Assembly (NCBI RefSeq): GCF_002288925.2 | Contig: NW_022098072.1 | Location: 18,189,491-18,253,490 of the forward strand | Direction: 5' to 3' | DNA from: Delphinapterus leucas | Taxonomy: Eukaryota; Chordata; Mammalia; Artiodactyla; Monodontidae | DNA length: 64,000 nucleotides | Part shown: one piece after another, positions 8,777-20,265 of the stretch | Position numbering within the stretch: position 1 is the first letter of the stretch | Layout of the letters: each line of letters starts with the position of its first letter | Program-made: the position numbers and the translations under genes | Notes under the pieces: generated by a model | Database searches by the model: none | What the model saw: only the letters and a program-made list of their open reading frames with translations | What the model was told of the DNA's origin: nothing

Positions 8777-10070
8777 TAGCCTGATCCTTACTATATAGTA
8801 TAAGTCCCACAGCAGTGACCAATATTTCGAAGGTTGTCAAAGGAGGGGCTTAAAGCACCAGACCAATCTGTTTTCCTTTAGGGATGACTGCAGTGCAAGA
8901 TTAATAAAATACTCCAAGATGTGGTAAGAATAGGTGACATCACCACCCCTTGGGTGCGGGGGAAGCCACCTGGCACGGGCACCCGTCTTGCCCCACCCCT
9001 GAGGTGTGGCAGAACACCACAGTATCGTCACACCTTCTGAGTGTGACGGCTCAGTGAAAACCAAACACTTCCAAAGGCGAAGGAGGGAAATCAATAGAGG
9101 CGCCTCAGGAAGTGATACTGGAAAATGATGTGGTGCTCCCAGAGGGTTTTCGCTGCCAGTGAGGAAACACAATGAAAAAGACCACTCTTTGAAGGGATGG
9201 GGCACCCTTGCCAAGGGCACGTGTGCACCCCACAGCCTTGATTTTTGAGTAGCTTTTTGGGATTAGTGTCTTCTCTGGTCAATCCCCACCAGGACATTTC
9301 CCAAGTTACTCAATCTTCCAAACACTCTGAGGGTTTAGAGACAGAGCTGAAAACTTAATTAGCATGATATGTACTGTGGGCTTCTGGTATTTCTAGTAAG
9401 CTTAGGGAGCTGCCAAACCATCTTGCCAAGTTTCCTTGAGCCTGGAAAGGCCTGGGAATGCTAATCCAAGAAAGTGGCTGGCTGGTACAACAACAAGAAC
9501 TAATTCTCTCACAGGCTGAAAGGGAAATGCTTTGAGATTGGGGAGGTGGGCTTTCTTTTGTGAGGGAAAAATTAGGCCTGAAGGATGTTGCCCTTGGAAG
9601 AAGCTCTAGGTGGAACTGGACAGGGTTGAGAACAGTCTGCAGGACCACAGAGACATGGGATGTAGGCACGAGGGATCAAATGCACATCTTCGTCCGCAAT
9701 AGCACCCGCCTCCTGCAGACAAGAGCAAATGTCTGAGGAGCTCAGAGAAATCGGTCCCAGTAAAATCTGTTTTCCTCAGTAAAGTCGGAGAATGCCAAGG
9801 TTCCCACACATGGTTATAGGGACAGAAATACATTACGTTCCTTGGTGAAAGCTTTGGTTTTCACACAGGTTTGATTTTATTATAGTTTATATGTAGTTCT
9901 TTAAAACTGGCACCTGAATCCTCCTTCTTTTTGTTCTACTTTATTTCTTAGAAGACTGACTAGCCGTCATGAAGAATCTATTTTTGCAACAAGTAGTTTC
10001 AAGGATCACACATAACGATATTAACAACATAATTTTAGTAAAGAAAGGAGTGAAAAAACAAAGCAAACAC
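8777..10070. other. No recognised gene or repeat
   Basis: Unclassified sequence. The overlapping minus-strand frames 8837-9297 and 9355-9833 have no motif I recognise, and they alternate in frame, which is typical of noncoding DNA. Confidence 0.5.
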
Positions 10071-10074
10071 ATCG

Positions 10075-10205
10075 AGCACTCTACACATGCCAGGTTCTGT
10101 TTTAAAGTATTTTGCATTCATTGTCTCATTTTTTTGAAGAAAGATATTTTCTGTTAATTTTAGAATTGAGACAAATCAGAAGAGCTATTAAATTCCCAAG
10201 GGCTG
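10075..10205 (-). mobile_element. MIR remnant
   Basis: 'ATGCCAGGTTCTGTTTTAAAG...TTTGCATTCATTGTCTCAT...GAATTGAGACAAATC' follows the reverse-complemented MIR order. Decayed. Confidence 0.45.
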
Positions 10206-10504
10206 AAGAATAAATGAATAATGGAGAGAAAGGTTTATCAGGAGGGAAGGTCCTTCAGCTCAAGTCTGGCTGGATAGAGGAATCACCACTGTCTTGATTA
10301 ACATGTAGGTCGATGATGGCCCTAGTAGGCGTCTCAATCCATTCTTCAAACAACGATTATCCAGAACCTCTGCATCCTCCCCTCCCCACCATGTGCCTTG
10401 CAGGAGTCTCTCATTAGAAGCAAAATGGAGGGTCAGTCATCCTTTGGCCTTTCTGAGGAACCTATACCTCGACTTCAATTTCCACCTAATGCATACTGTT
10501 GATT

Positions 10505-10640
10505 GGTTATCACTGCATCTAACAATCATTCATTTATTCAACCATTATTTTTTGAGTGTCTACTCTATGCCAAATATTGGGCTACATACCGTGCGTCCAA
10601 GGTACAATTGCTGCCCTCAAGAAGTCTGCTGCCAATTCCC
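10505..10640 (-). mobile_element. L2 3' end remnant
   Basis: CATTTATTCAACCATTATTT, TGAGTGTCTACTCTATGCCA and GCTGCCCTCAAGAAG are the reverse complement of the L2 3' terminus. Confidence 0.65.
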
Positions 10641-11090
10641 TTCTCCCCAGGAAGCAGGAGGCAGGGATGCTGGCCAGAGCTGCAGAGTGGTGCCCAGGGA
10701 GCCACTTCAGGCTGCGTGTACACGGTACTTCAACACGTGACTCCTCTACCCACACAAGAACTGGAAAACTATTACTTCTAGAGGATCATTGCCAGAAGTC
10801 AGGTAGAAGAGTCTCTGACATAGAAGAAGAATCCAATTAGTGATCAGAAAGGTAAGAAAACAAATGAAAGTGATTGTTTCCATCTTGGGCTGGAAGAGGA
10901 TATGCAGGAGTCTCTGAGTCAAGGGTGCCTAGTAAACAGAATTTTACTGGGCTCGGATTCCTCCATGAGCAGTGAGGGAGCTCTTAAGGATGCTGTTCAT
11001 GGCACTGAGGCAGCTCAAAGGTCCAGAGAAGGCAAGAGGACAAGAAAACGATCAACCATGCTGCAAAGGAGCATGGCATATAGTCAAAGG
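10640..11090. other. No recognised gene or repeat
   Basis: Unclassified sequence. Three mutually overlapping plus frames cross 10393-10840; none shows a domain. Confidence 0.5.
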
Positions 11091-11094
11091 ACAA

Positions 11095-11285
11095 CGGATT
11101 TCAGAATCAGACCAGACTGTCAATCCTGGTACCACTGCTTCCTTGGACAAGTAACTTTCAGCTCTGTGAACCTCAGTTTCCTTATCTATAATAGGAATAA
11201 TGTTTCTGTCGTGAGGATTAAATGAAACGATGTCTATAAAGTCTCTGGCACATTCTAGATATCCAGTAAGCAGTAGTTATTTTTG
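11095..11285 (+). mobile_element. MIR SINE
   Basis: CAATCCTGGTACCACTGCTT, CTTGGACAAGTAACTTTCAG, CCTCAGTTTCCTTATCTATA and TGAGGATTAAATGAAACGAT follow the MIR consensus order on the plus strand. Confidence 0.8.
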
Positions 11286-11289
11286 TTAT

Positions 11290-11645
11290 CTTTAAGCGTG
11301 GTAGCATAATTGCTACAATAGAAGAAAGCACCAAAAAAGCCATCTTTAAGTCTTCCCCAGGAAAATCTAGACGAGGTTTCACTGGTGCACAGCCTTGAAG
11401 AACAATAAGGAGTTCCCCGAGCGGTCATGGAGGGAAGGGAAAAGAAATCACCTGGGTGAAACATGCCTAGTGCCTACCAGTGTGGTGGGAGCACAGAGGA
11501 CAGAGCACATGAGGGAGAGCTGTGAGAGGAGAGGTGGAGCCATGGCGAGGGGCCGCACCACTAGGGGATGCGGGCCAGGGACAGGAGCTACATCTTCCCT
11601 CACCGGAAGAGAGGGAAGGGTTTTAAGCTGGAGCCCACAAGGATC
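11290..11645. other. No recognised gene or repeat
   Basis: Unclassified sequence between two MIRs. Confidence 0.5.
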
Positions 11646-11649
11646 TGGT

Positions 11650-12180
11650 AATAATAGCCAACATTTATGCAGCCAACACTTAATTAGAATTCCTATGTGG
11701 GGACTTCGCTGGTGGTGCAGTGGTTAAGAATCCTCCTGCCAACGTGGGGGACACGGGTTTGAGCCCTGGTCCGGGAAGATCCCACATGCCGCGAAGCAAC
11801 TAAGCCCATGCGCCACAATTACTGAGCCTGCGCTCTAGAGCCCGCGAGCCACAACTACTGAGTCTGCACGCCACAACTACTGAAGTCTGCGTGCCTAGAG
11901 CTCGTGCTCTGAAACAAAGAGGGGCCACCACAATCAGAAGCCCCCACTCGCCGCAACTAGAGAAAGCCTGCACGCAGCAATGAAGACCCAACGCAGACAA
12001 AAATAAATAAATTTAAAAAAAGAATTCCTATGTGCCAGATGCTACTTTAAGCACGTTACGTATATTAATTCGCTGAAGCCTCACGTAACCCTTTGAACTA
12101 ACTACTAAGAGAACTAAGCCACAGATAGTTAATGAGCTAGCCTAGAGCACATCACACTAAATGACCTCAGATGTGTACTT
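11650..12180 (-). mobile_element. MIR SINE split by a CHR SINE
   Basis: Left part: AATAATAGCCAACATTTATG and CCAACACTTAATTAGAAT. After the SINE, CCAGATGCTACTTTAAGCAC, then 'GCTGAAGCCTCACGTAACCC...AACTAAGCCACAGATAGTTA' continues the same reverse-complemented MIR. Coordinates include the younger insertion at 11700-12020. Confidence 0.7.
11700..12020 (+). mobile_element. CHR-2 SINE, long form
   Basis: The tRNA-Glu-related head (GGGACTTCGCTGGTGGTGCA, TGGTCCGGGAAGATCCCACA) is followed by the long body with repeated CCACAACTACTGAGTCTGC units and a tail of AAATAAATAAATTTAAAAA. A 14-bp duplication AGAATTCCTATGTG lies at 11686-11699 and 12021-12034. The body contains two near-identical ACAACTACTGA-GTCTGC modules, as expected for this subfamily. 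Confidence 0.93.
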
Positions 12181-12234
12181 AGATGGATAAGACTAAGAGG
12201 AAGGACATTTGGAGAGAAGGCAGATTAGAAAAGA

Positions 12235-12800
12235 GAAGGCAACCCCAATGTTCACTGCAGCACTATTTACAACAGCCAAGACGTGGAACCCGCCTAAGTG
12301 TCCAACGACAGATGAACGGATAGAGAAGATGTGGCACATATATACAATGGAATATTACTCAGCCATAAAAAAGAATGAAATAATGCCATTTGCAGCAACA
12401 TGAATGGACCTACAGATCGTCATACTGAGTGAAGTAAGCTAGAAAAAGACAAATATCATGTGGTATCACTTATATGTGGAATCTAAAAAAATGACACAAA
12501 TGAACTTATTTACAAAACAGAAATAGACTCACAGGCATAGAAAACAAACTTATGGTTACCAAAAGGAGGGGAGGGATAAATTAGAAGTTTGGGATCAAAG
12601 TATACACACTACTATATATAAAATAGATAACCAAAAAGGACCTTCTGTATAACACAGGGAACTATACTCAATATATTGTAATAACTTATAATAGAAGAGA
12701 ATGTAAAAGAACATATATATGTATAATTGAATCACTTTGTTGTACATCTGAAACTAACACAACATTGTAAATCAACTATATTTCAATAAAATTTTTTTAA
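12235..12800 (+). mobile_element. 5'-truncated L1 (3' end of ORF2 plus 3'UTR)
   Basis: An open stretch up to 12403 encodes the C-terminus of L1 ORF2 (MWHIYTMEYYSAIKKNEI), almost the same as the end of the full-length copy at 63285-63345. The 3'UTR follows, with CAACTATATTTCAATAAAAT as the end. It is a dead-on-arrival insertion lacking everything upstream. Confidence 0.9.
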
Positions 12801-12809
12801 AAACAATTT

Positions 12810-13840
12810 CTGGCTCTTTGGGGAGAGCAGCAGATCAAAAAATAAACAAACCTGTTCCCTATGTTAAAAAAAAAAAAAAAGCAAAAGAAAGAAAAGGGAA
12901 GGCATTAGAAATGAGTTAGGAGGGGCTATTCAGGTAGGAGCTGAATGCGGCAGAACTAAGGGAGTGAGGGAGAAAAAGGACACACTTCAGTGTAAAATCC
13001 AGAGTATAGGGAGTCTAGTGACCAACTTGGATATGGGAAAAACTCTTGTGAATTCGGTTGGTCTTTTTTTTCTCTTTGAAATATTTCTATAACATTGTCC
13101 TTTTCCAAGGGGATGGGCTTTACAAGAATGACAGCTTACACTTTCACCGATAACCATTCAGTTGCCCCTAACCCCCAAATCTAAACACTCAAGGTATTAG
13201 GACTTCAAAAAACATTCAACCTGGTGTTTTAGTTTTCACCTTGAAATGGAGTACTCTTCATCTAACAATAGACATGTTGTTTCTGTCTTCTAGGAGTTTC
13301 ACTTTGATGTGTCAAAGGAAATGCCATGAACTCTAGAGGAGAGTCATCGCTGCATGAGTGCAGAATAAACAGCAGGTGTGGCTGGGGCTTTAGGAGAGGT
13401 GCCAGGCCTCCTGTCCCATTTTTAGGGATAAAAATGATGAATATTTCAAATGCTTTGGTTCTCAGGAGTCAAAGACAGTTTCCAAAAGAGTCTGCAAATA
13501 GAAACCCAACACTTCAGAGTGAAGAAGCTGCATCACAGAGAGGTGCCTCTCCATGTCATGCTGACCGTGATTAGGAAGCTGAAACCAACAGGCTCTTCTC
13601 TGAATCACTTGGGTGAAGCAGGTGGGAGGCAGATGCACTGTCTGAACACCTGGGTAGGTTGACGGCAGCTCTTAGTTTGAACCTTATGCAATGACCTTCC
13701 CTTTTAGAACCTTACAAACTAATAAAGATGCAAGTAAACAGGTGACCTGCGATAGCCAGCTCCAGGGGCCAGAAAGAGACAATAGCAATAATCCCTTCCG
13801 TTCTTACTATTTCTGTATCTTTCACACAGTGGTCTCGCTG
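12810..13840. other. No recognised gene or repeat
   Basis: Unclassified sequence apart from an A run near 12866. Frames 13326-13574 and 13450-13662 overlap and show no domain. Confidence 0.5.
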
Positions 13841-13844
13841 AAAT

Positions 13845-13985
13845 GATCAAGTGCAAATTCTTGGTCCCATTGAACAACTAAGGGGTCTGAGGCTTAGACG
13901 TGTCTTACCCAGGGTGACAGCATGATGGACACAGAGTGGAACAGGTCTGGCTGTAAGCCTAGTGCCTCTGCTACCAAACCGTGAT
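13845..13985 (-). mobile_element. Possible MIR remnant
   Basis: 'AACTAAGGGGTCTGAGGCTTAG...GGGTGACAGCATGATGGACAC' resembles the reverse-complemented MIR 'AACTGAGGC...GGTCACACAGCTAG' order. Weak. Confidence 0.35.
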
Positions 13986-14009
13986 GAAGTGGATTGCGAT
14001 GTCTTTCAT

Positions 14010-14495
14010 TCTTCTAGCAACAGAATCCTCTCTTCCCGACAATAGAAACTTCTCATTCCTGGAGGGCCCTACTCCCCAACTTAGGAATGGACATGTAATG
14101 TAGGTTGTAGATCTCCTCCATTTGGTTAAAAGATGGACAGCTGATCTGAGCTGGCCCATCTTCCATTCTCCTCTGTCCTCCCCATCTTTCACTTCTGGTG
14201 AAAGATGCTCTCTTCCTGCTGAGGTTGTGAAGCTGGTAGGCTGAGGGTCTTAAACATCCACTGGCCGTCCTCACCCAGGAAAAATGACTTGCAAAGAGAT
14301 GGACCTGGAAATTGATCACTTTTAAGCCTCTGATTCCAGCCATGTCAGAAACTAGCCTACCCTTGGACCTTTCAGTTACATTAGCTAATCAATTATTTTT
14401 ATTGCTTAAGCTCATTTCAGTGTTTTGTGTTCGTTTTTGGGTTTTGATTTGGTCACTTTCAACCAAGGGTCCAGACCAACTGATGCCCAACAGAA
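14010..14495 (+). mobile_element. Ancient LTR-like repeat, family unsettled
   Basis: The right part (CCTTGGACCTTTCAGTTACA, TTATTGCTTAAGCTCATTTC, GGTCACTTTCAACCAAGGGTC) resembles the 3' portion of a common mammalian LTR/MER repeat that reads 'gccaataaattccctttttgcttaagc...cacttgcaaccaagagtcc'. No terminal duplication found. Confidence 0.4.
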
Positions 14496-14499
14496 AAAC

Positions 14500-15955
14500 C
14501 AAATCACAACATGAGTGGCTCAGAGAAGACCTCCTGAACACGCTACGCAGTTCTCCACCCTCACTTTCCACTCCCAGGCCCACCCTCAGTGATGGTTCAC
14601 CCATGCTGTGGGTAGCCTACAGCCTGGGGTTATTCCATGCCTTTCTATAACCAGAATGGTTTCTTCCTTCCTCTGTTTTGGATTCTCCAAAAGGCACACC
14701 CTGGATCAAGTCAGTGGCTGGGATAAGGGTTTCTGGGAGGTGGAAGGGAGGTGCAGGTGGGGCTGTTGTGGGCCGTACACGGCAATATTCGTGGAATCAG
14801 AGGGAGAGGGGTGGGTTTTGTTCATCTTACTTGTTTGTACTCTTTCTGGCTGCTTTCAGGGCCCCAAATCAATAAAGTAGAATCCTTCACAGGACCTCCA
14901 TGTGGCCAGAAAGCCCATGAGGATTTGCCTATTGGAGCCCTTACCCACTCTCCTAGCATGAAGGCTAGCCCAGCAAAGACGAACTCTGTGCCCCTTCATG
15001 TCTCTCCCAAAGCTAAACAGAGACAGTGATGGGACCTAAATGTGTTTGCTTTTCCTATTTCTACCAAATATACAGTGTTTCAAAAGAAATGCCTTATGTA
15101 AACACAATAACACAACCTAATATGCACATAATGAAGTTGGAAGGAAACTGTGCCCTGTTTCACTACTACAGCTTACAAATTGCTTCTTTGGCAATGCTAA
15201 ATTCTGAGAAAACTGTAGCTATTTTGAGGCACAAATTCCAGCCCCCAAACCAAAACAAATATCTTTGATTTCTTTAAATAATGACACACAGGAGGTTTGA
15301 GCCAAAGCTGTCTCATTGCCTCTCAAGAATGCACACACCCTAGTGATGGATTTGCTGCTGGTAGCTCTGCATGTCAACTTGCACGATCTGGCCTCAAGAG
15401 CATTGCTGACATATTGTTGCTTGTTTTACTCAGGATTAGCAGAAAATTTTTGTGGGTGTTTTACGTCACTGGAGTAGGAAGCACTGAAAAGTTGTACCCG
15501 CCTGGTTGATATTTCTGGAAAGACAGCTCTAAATTATTAGAAGAAGGGAGAGGTGGGTGGCCAGGAAAGAAAAGAATGAGTAAGAATCAAGAAAGCCCCG
15601 TCAGGAAAGTCCCACATGGAAAACGGAATTGATGGCAAATGGGATTTCTTGCATGTAGCAGCATTCAGCTCTCCTGGGACAAGGAGATAAAAGTTCTCAT
15701 TGTCTCAGTGGGGTGGGAAAAAAGCATGGGTTGCATCTTGGTGTCTACCAATTTGTGGAACCGCACTTTGGCAAACAACAGTGAGAGTCATTACAAAGCA
15801 GCCGAATTTCCCTTTCAGTAAACTACAGATCTGTATATCATTGGATGGAAAGGGCTAGTAGAGTTTAGTCTGGAAACATTTGGTATGAAGTTTGAGATTT
15901 TTCAGATACTGGTCCAAAGAAGTAGAACAGTCACGGAAATAAAATCTAGCCCACG
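14500..15955. other. No recognised gene or repeat
   Basis: Unclassified sequence. Overlapping plus-strand frames (14608-15029, 15026-15268, 15297-15509, 15639-15821) show no domain. I cannot identify exon boundaries. Confidence 0.5.
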
Positions 15956-15984
15956 TCTTTTTTTTTTTTTTTTTTTTTTTGGCC

Positions 15985-16870
15985 CAAGAAAAAAACTGAA
16001 ATATAAGAACAGGCAAAGGATGTGAATATACTGCTTGCAAAAGAAGAAATACAAATGTCGAGGCTCAAAACAAGCAAAAACAAGAACAAAAAACCCTGGC
16101 CTCGTTTATAAACAAAGAGATGCAATATAAAGTAATAAGACCCTATATTTTATCCATTAAATGATCAAAATATTTTTTATGTGGTAATCTCATCTTTGAC
16201 AGTGTGTCAAGAGACAGGGACATTTGGATACTCATTCAATTAATGCTACCATTATGGAAAGTAATTTTGCCAGTACTTTTTAAAAATGTGGCCCTTTGTC
16301 CTTGCTAAGCTTACTTCTAGGAATTTACCCTAAGGAAAATTATAAGCAGCACACAAATATTTACATTCATGGTAGCACTGTTTAAATATTGAAAATGGGA
16401 AATAACACAATGTCTAACAATAGAAGGGTAAAATGAATTAAAGTTTACTCATATAACCGAATATGACAAACATGTTTAAAAGCATTTCTTCAAAAGTGTT
16501 TAGGGTCATGGGAGAACGCTAAGAATATAGCGTTAAGAAGAAAAATCCAATTCCAAAGTTGTGTTTGAAATATTATCTCATATATAATTTTATAACATAT
16601 ATATATATTAAATACATATTATATAGTAAATATTATATAGCATTACGTAGTATAAATCATGTAGTAAACATTGTATATGTTATGTATGGTAAATATACAT
16701 AGAAAAAATATGGGAGACAGTAAAATTTGTTCATGGTAGTAGTTACTGGCTGATGAAACTATAAATTATTTATATATATATTTAACTGTCTGCATTTTTA
16801 AACATTTGAGATGCGGGGAACCTATTTTAAGACAAAGCACACTTTATATGTCCTAAGTTATATCTCTAAG
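15985..16870 (+). mobile_element. Old L1M/HAL1-type LINE 3' part
   Basis: It contains CTAGGAATTTACCCTAAGGA, TTTACATTCATGGTAGCACT and 'AATGTCTAACAATAGAAGGGTAAA...CATATAACCGAATATGACAA', the decayed plus-strand ORF2 end of an old L1. An AT-rich 3'UTR with TATATATA tracts follows (16575-16790). A 22-T run (15959-15980) lies just upstream. Confidence 0.7.
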
Positions 16871-19270
16871 GTAGTCAGATAGCCGGACAGCCAAATATAA
16901 TTGGGCAAAGCATTACTCTTTAACATTTTATTGTATTTACTTTTTAAAAAGCAAAGTAGAAGGGTGGGATGAAGTTGTAAAAAAGTGTTAGACTCACAAA
17001 TATGTTATATGTCATATAATATGTGTGTATATGATATACATAAAAGATTTTGATCTCTTAATAGTAAGAAGATGTGTGAGAAACAGGTAAGTTACAGATA
17101 TACAAAAGGAAACTTAGAAACTCTTTGGAATATTAGATAAAAGTGAAAGTTCATAGTACCAGAAACATGGAGTATATTTGTATGAACACTATATTTAACT
17201 GTGAGCTCCTTAGAAGTCAAGCCAAAATGAGGAAACATAATGAGTTACACAGTTCTAATCATCTGATGAAAGGAAGCACACAAATATATCTGGAAAGACA
17301 GACTTCTTTTTCCTAAGGATTTCTAGTAGAAATTTGCTGTGTATATCTTTACAAGAAATGCTGCATAGCAAAACAGACATTGATCTTTGATAGAAGTCAA
17401 GGGCATCATGTTAAAATAAAGCTCAATGAATATTTCTATAAGGAGTCAAGCAAACATAGCCTTGGATGTTACTTTCCGGTGAGCTAGCTTGATGCAGGAA
17501 TAAAACTTAAAGAATCGAGAAAGGATTCAACTGGCTGCCACAGGCTGAATTTGGCACACAGGGTGTTTTATGAAAATTTTTAATCCATTGCCAACATTCA
17601 AAAATCAGATTTTACATAAAAATCCAGCTTTGGAGTTTCTTTTAAAAGGCTGCTATATTTGGCAAACGAAATCACTTTTTTCATAGCCATTGGATGGCCT
17701 CAAGCAGCCATGACTCCTGGGAAGGGTCATCTGTGCACTGTGATCTCAGTTAGAAGGCTTCCTTCCTGTGCCACGGTGGCCTGGCCCCTGGACGCTTGTG
17801 CACATGTGAGCCTCGATCTAGAAGAATGAACAGAGAGCATACTCTTTGGATTGTAGCTCTCAAATATAAATTGTTTCATGTTCACTAAATCTAGATAACA
17901 GTCAATTTAACATTGATTTCTCAGATGGTACATTAGAGGGCAACATAATTGATTCCATGATTCAGAAAAAGTGCATGAAATAGCATGCTGGAAGCTGCCA
18001 TCTGATAGCGATTGTCTTAAAGAAGTCATGTGTTTAAGTCTGAGGGGCTTTGGAATTCCCACTTCCTCCGAAGACCAAGGTGGTTGGCATGCAATCAAGC
18101 AAGCACTGCCTCTCCCTTGACATTATTCCTTTTCCCCCTTTCTCCTGCCCCACTCTTTTGACTCTTCCCAGCACTGGTCATGAGGCATTTGTCTGAGTTT
18201 TCCCAGTAGCGGTGATGACTTTGCACTGGCCCACATGCACTCTCCCCAGTTCTCCCACCCTGCCCTCCACACAGGGTGGCTCATGCTATATATACTTGTG
18301 AAAAGAGAAGTGGGAATTCAGAGTTCAATTTGTGGCACAGAAATGAGAGGTGTTAGCTAATCCAGACAGAGATTGAACTATAAAAAATATATCCTTGACC
18401 TTCTTAGCCAATGTTATACCCAAATAAGTTGAGAGGTCTCCAGCCCATCTACCTACTGGACCATTTTTAGTGGTAGCAAGAAAGAGAAGTTTTCTTTAGT
18501 CAAGCAGTCTGTGGCAGAGTGTCGGTTGCATGGTTGATAGCCATCCCCTGTCCTTTTTCTTGCTTATGGTTTTGTGAGTCAGAAATTTGAGGAGGGTGAG
18601 CTGAGAAGCTCTTGCTTGGAGTTTCTCATGCAGATGTAGACAGATACTGACTGGGGCTGCTGTCATCTGAAGACCGGACATGCAAGGCAGCTCATTCTTG
18701 TGGCTGGAGTTTGTGTTGGCTGTCGGCTGAGAGCTCAGCTGGAGCTGTTGCCTAGAAAACCTACATGTGGTCTCTCCAGCATGGCAGTCTCAGATAGTCA
18801 GGCTTCTTTCCTGGCAGCTGTCCTCAGAGTGGGCATTCCAAAAGAAACAGGCAGAAGGTGCATGGTCCTTTATCCTTCTGTGGCTTCAGAAAACACACAG
18901 CATCACTTTCACCACGTTCTGTAGGTGGAAGTAGTGCCAAGCATGTCCTGATTGAAGCAGGAAGAACACAGGTCTCCCTACTCAATGGGAGGAGAGTCAA
19001 AGAATTTGAAGATGAGTTTAAAATCTTCTGCCAATCGTGATGCATCGGCACATGGTACCTTCACAGATAGGCCTGCATCCACAAAGTTGTATGCTGTCCG
19101 AGTCAGCTGTTCATTTTAATGCAAGAAGGATCCATTCTAAATTCGCCAATGTTATGAGGCACTGTAGGTGAAAGGCTTCATTATCTGCTGCCTCTTTTTC
19201 CCCATGCAGAGGAATGTGGTTCCTTCTCAGGCTGCCCCAGATTTCTCTACCCTCTGTCTCTATTCCCTCT
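16870..19270. other. No recognised gene or repeat
   Basis: A long non-repetitive stretch. AT-rich to about 17680, more mixed after. Short frames only. TATATATACTT near 18290 is not supported by any downstream gene. Confidence 0.5.
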
Positions 19271-19271
19271 T

Positions 19272-19275
<4 letters not shown>

Positions 19276-19319
<44 letters not shown>

Positions 19320-19347
19320 GCGCGCGCGCGCACACACACACGCACAC
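19276..19347 (+). repeat. (CT)n(CA)n(CG)6(CA)n compound microsatellite
   Basis: CT units (19276-19300) pass into CA units, then six CG units (19319-19330), then CA again to 19347. The 19301-19347 part alternates pyrimidine and purine throughout. Confidence 0.97.
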
Positions 19348-19349
19348 CC

Positions 19350-20045
19350 TCCCTCTCATTCTTTCTCTTCCCACCACAACTGGATCTTTTGGCTCTATGT
19401 CTCCACATACACACAACTTAGTGCAGACATGGCCATCTCACCATCGCCCTGACATTACCCAACGGAGACTAAGGACATTCTCTGGGTTGCAGTTCCAAAT
19501 TCTAGGATCCAAGTGCAGACCCGTTGAGAAAGGGCACAGAAAATTAGGAAAACTAACCTACTATTTGAGTAGCAGATAACAATGAATTCTATGTAAGTTG
19601 GCTTCTAGTAACACAAAATAGCTCTTCCAATCAGCATCCCCTTCACCGGCTTTCTATTACCTTCAACACAACTGCTTGATTTGCCTTCCATCCTGCCCTC
19701 TGCGTCCACATCTTCTGTGATCCCCACAGGTAGCGATGCTTACCTGTCTTTGTTTCCTTCACTTGCACAGCTCACTGACTCCTAATACAAGCCCCCAATT
19801 CTCCTTACCAGAACACAACATCTCTGGTCATGGAAAACTCATCTCAAACATTACTTGTTCCCGAAAAATAGTCGCAAACACATGGTCAGACTGCGAGCTG
19901 GGCTCAGATATTCGTCAGCTTAAGGCAGAATCATGTTCTCTAGGGTCCAACCTCCTGGTGCCCGCTCTTCCACTATAGGCCATGTAAACTTACAGGTGTC
20001 TCCCTTGTGGCAAAAGCCCCATTTGCCATTTCCTTACATTTTATT
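19350..20045. other. No recognised gene or repeat
   Basis: Unclassified sequence. The 121- and 94-codon frames over 19168-19579 are produced by the microsatellite. Confidence 0.5.
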
Positions 20046-20056
20046 TTTGCATGTCT

Positions 20057-20254
20057 ATTTTTTGCGGTACACGGGCCTCTCACTGTTGTGGCCTCTCCCG
20101 TTGCGGAGCACAGGCTCCGGACGCGCAGGCTCAGCGGCCATGGCTCACGGGCCCAGCCGCTCCGCAGCATGTGGGATCTTCCCGGACCGGGGCACGAACC
20201 CGTGTCCCCTGCATCGGCAGGCAGACTCAACCACTGCACCACCAGGGAAGCCCC
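20057..20254 (-). mobile_element. CHR SINE, cetacean GC-rich type
   Basis: Reverse complement of the same unit as 24401-24610: TTTTTTGCGGTACACGGGCC at the tail and CCACCAGGGAAGCCCC at the head. The 11-bp duplication TTTGCATGTCT flanks it at 20046-20056 and 20255-20265. Confidence 0.93.
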
Positions 20255-20265
20255 TTTGCATGTCT

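Noticed and set aside
18285..18300. TATATATA as a gene promoter
   Set aside because: No supporting initiator, CpG island or downstream gene; AT-rich background.
19168..19579. Frames with Ser-Leu and His-Thr repeats
   Set aside because: Translation of the CT/CA/CG microsatellite.
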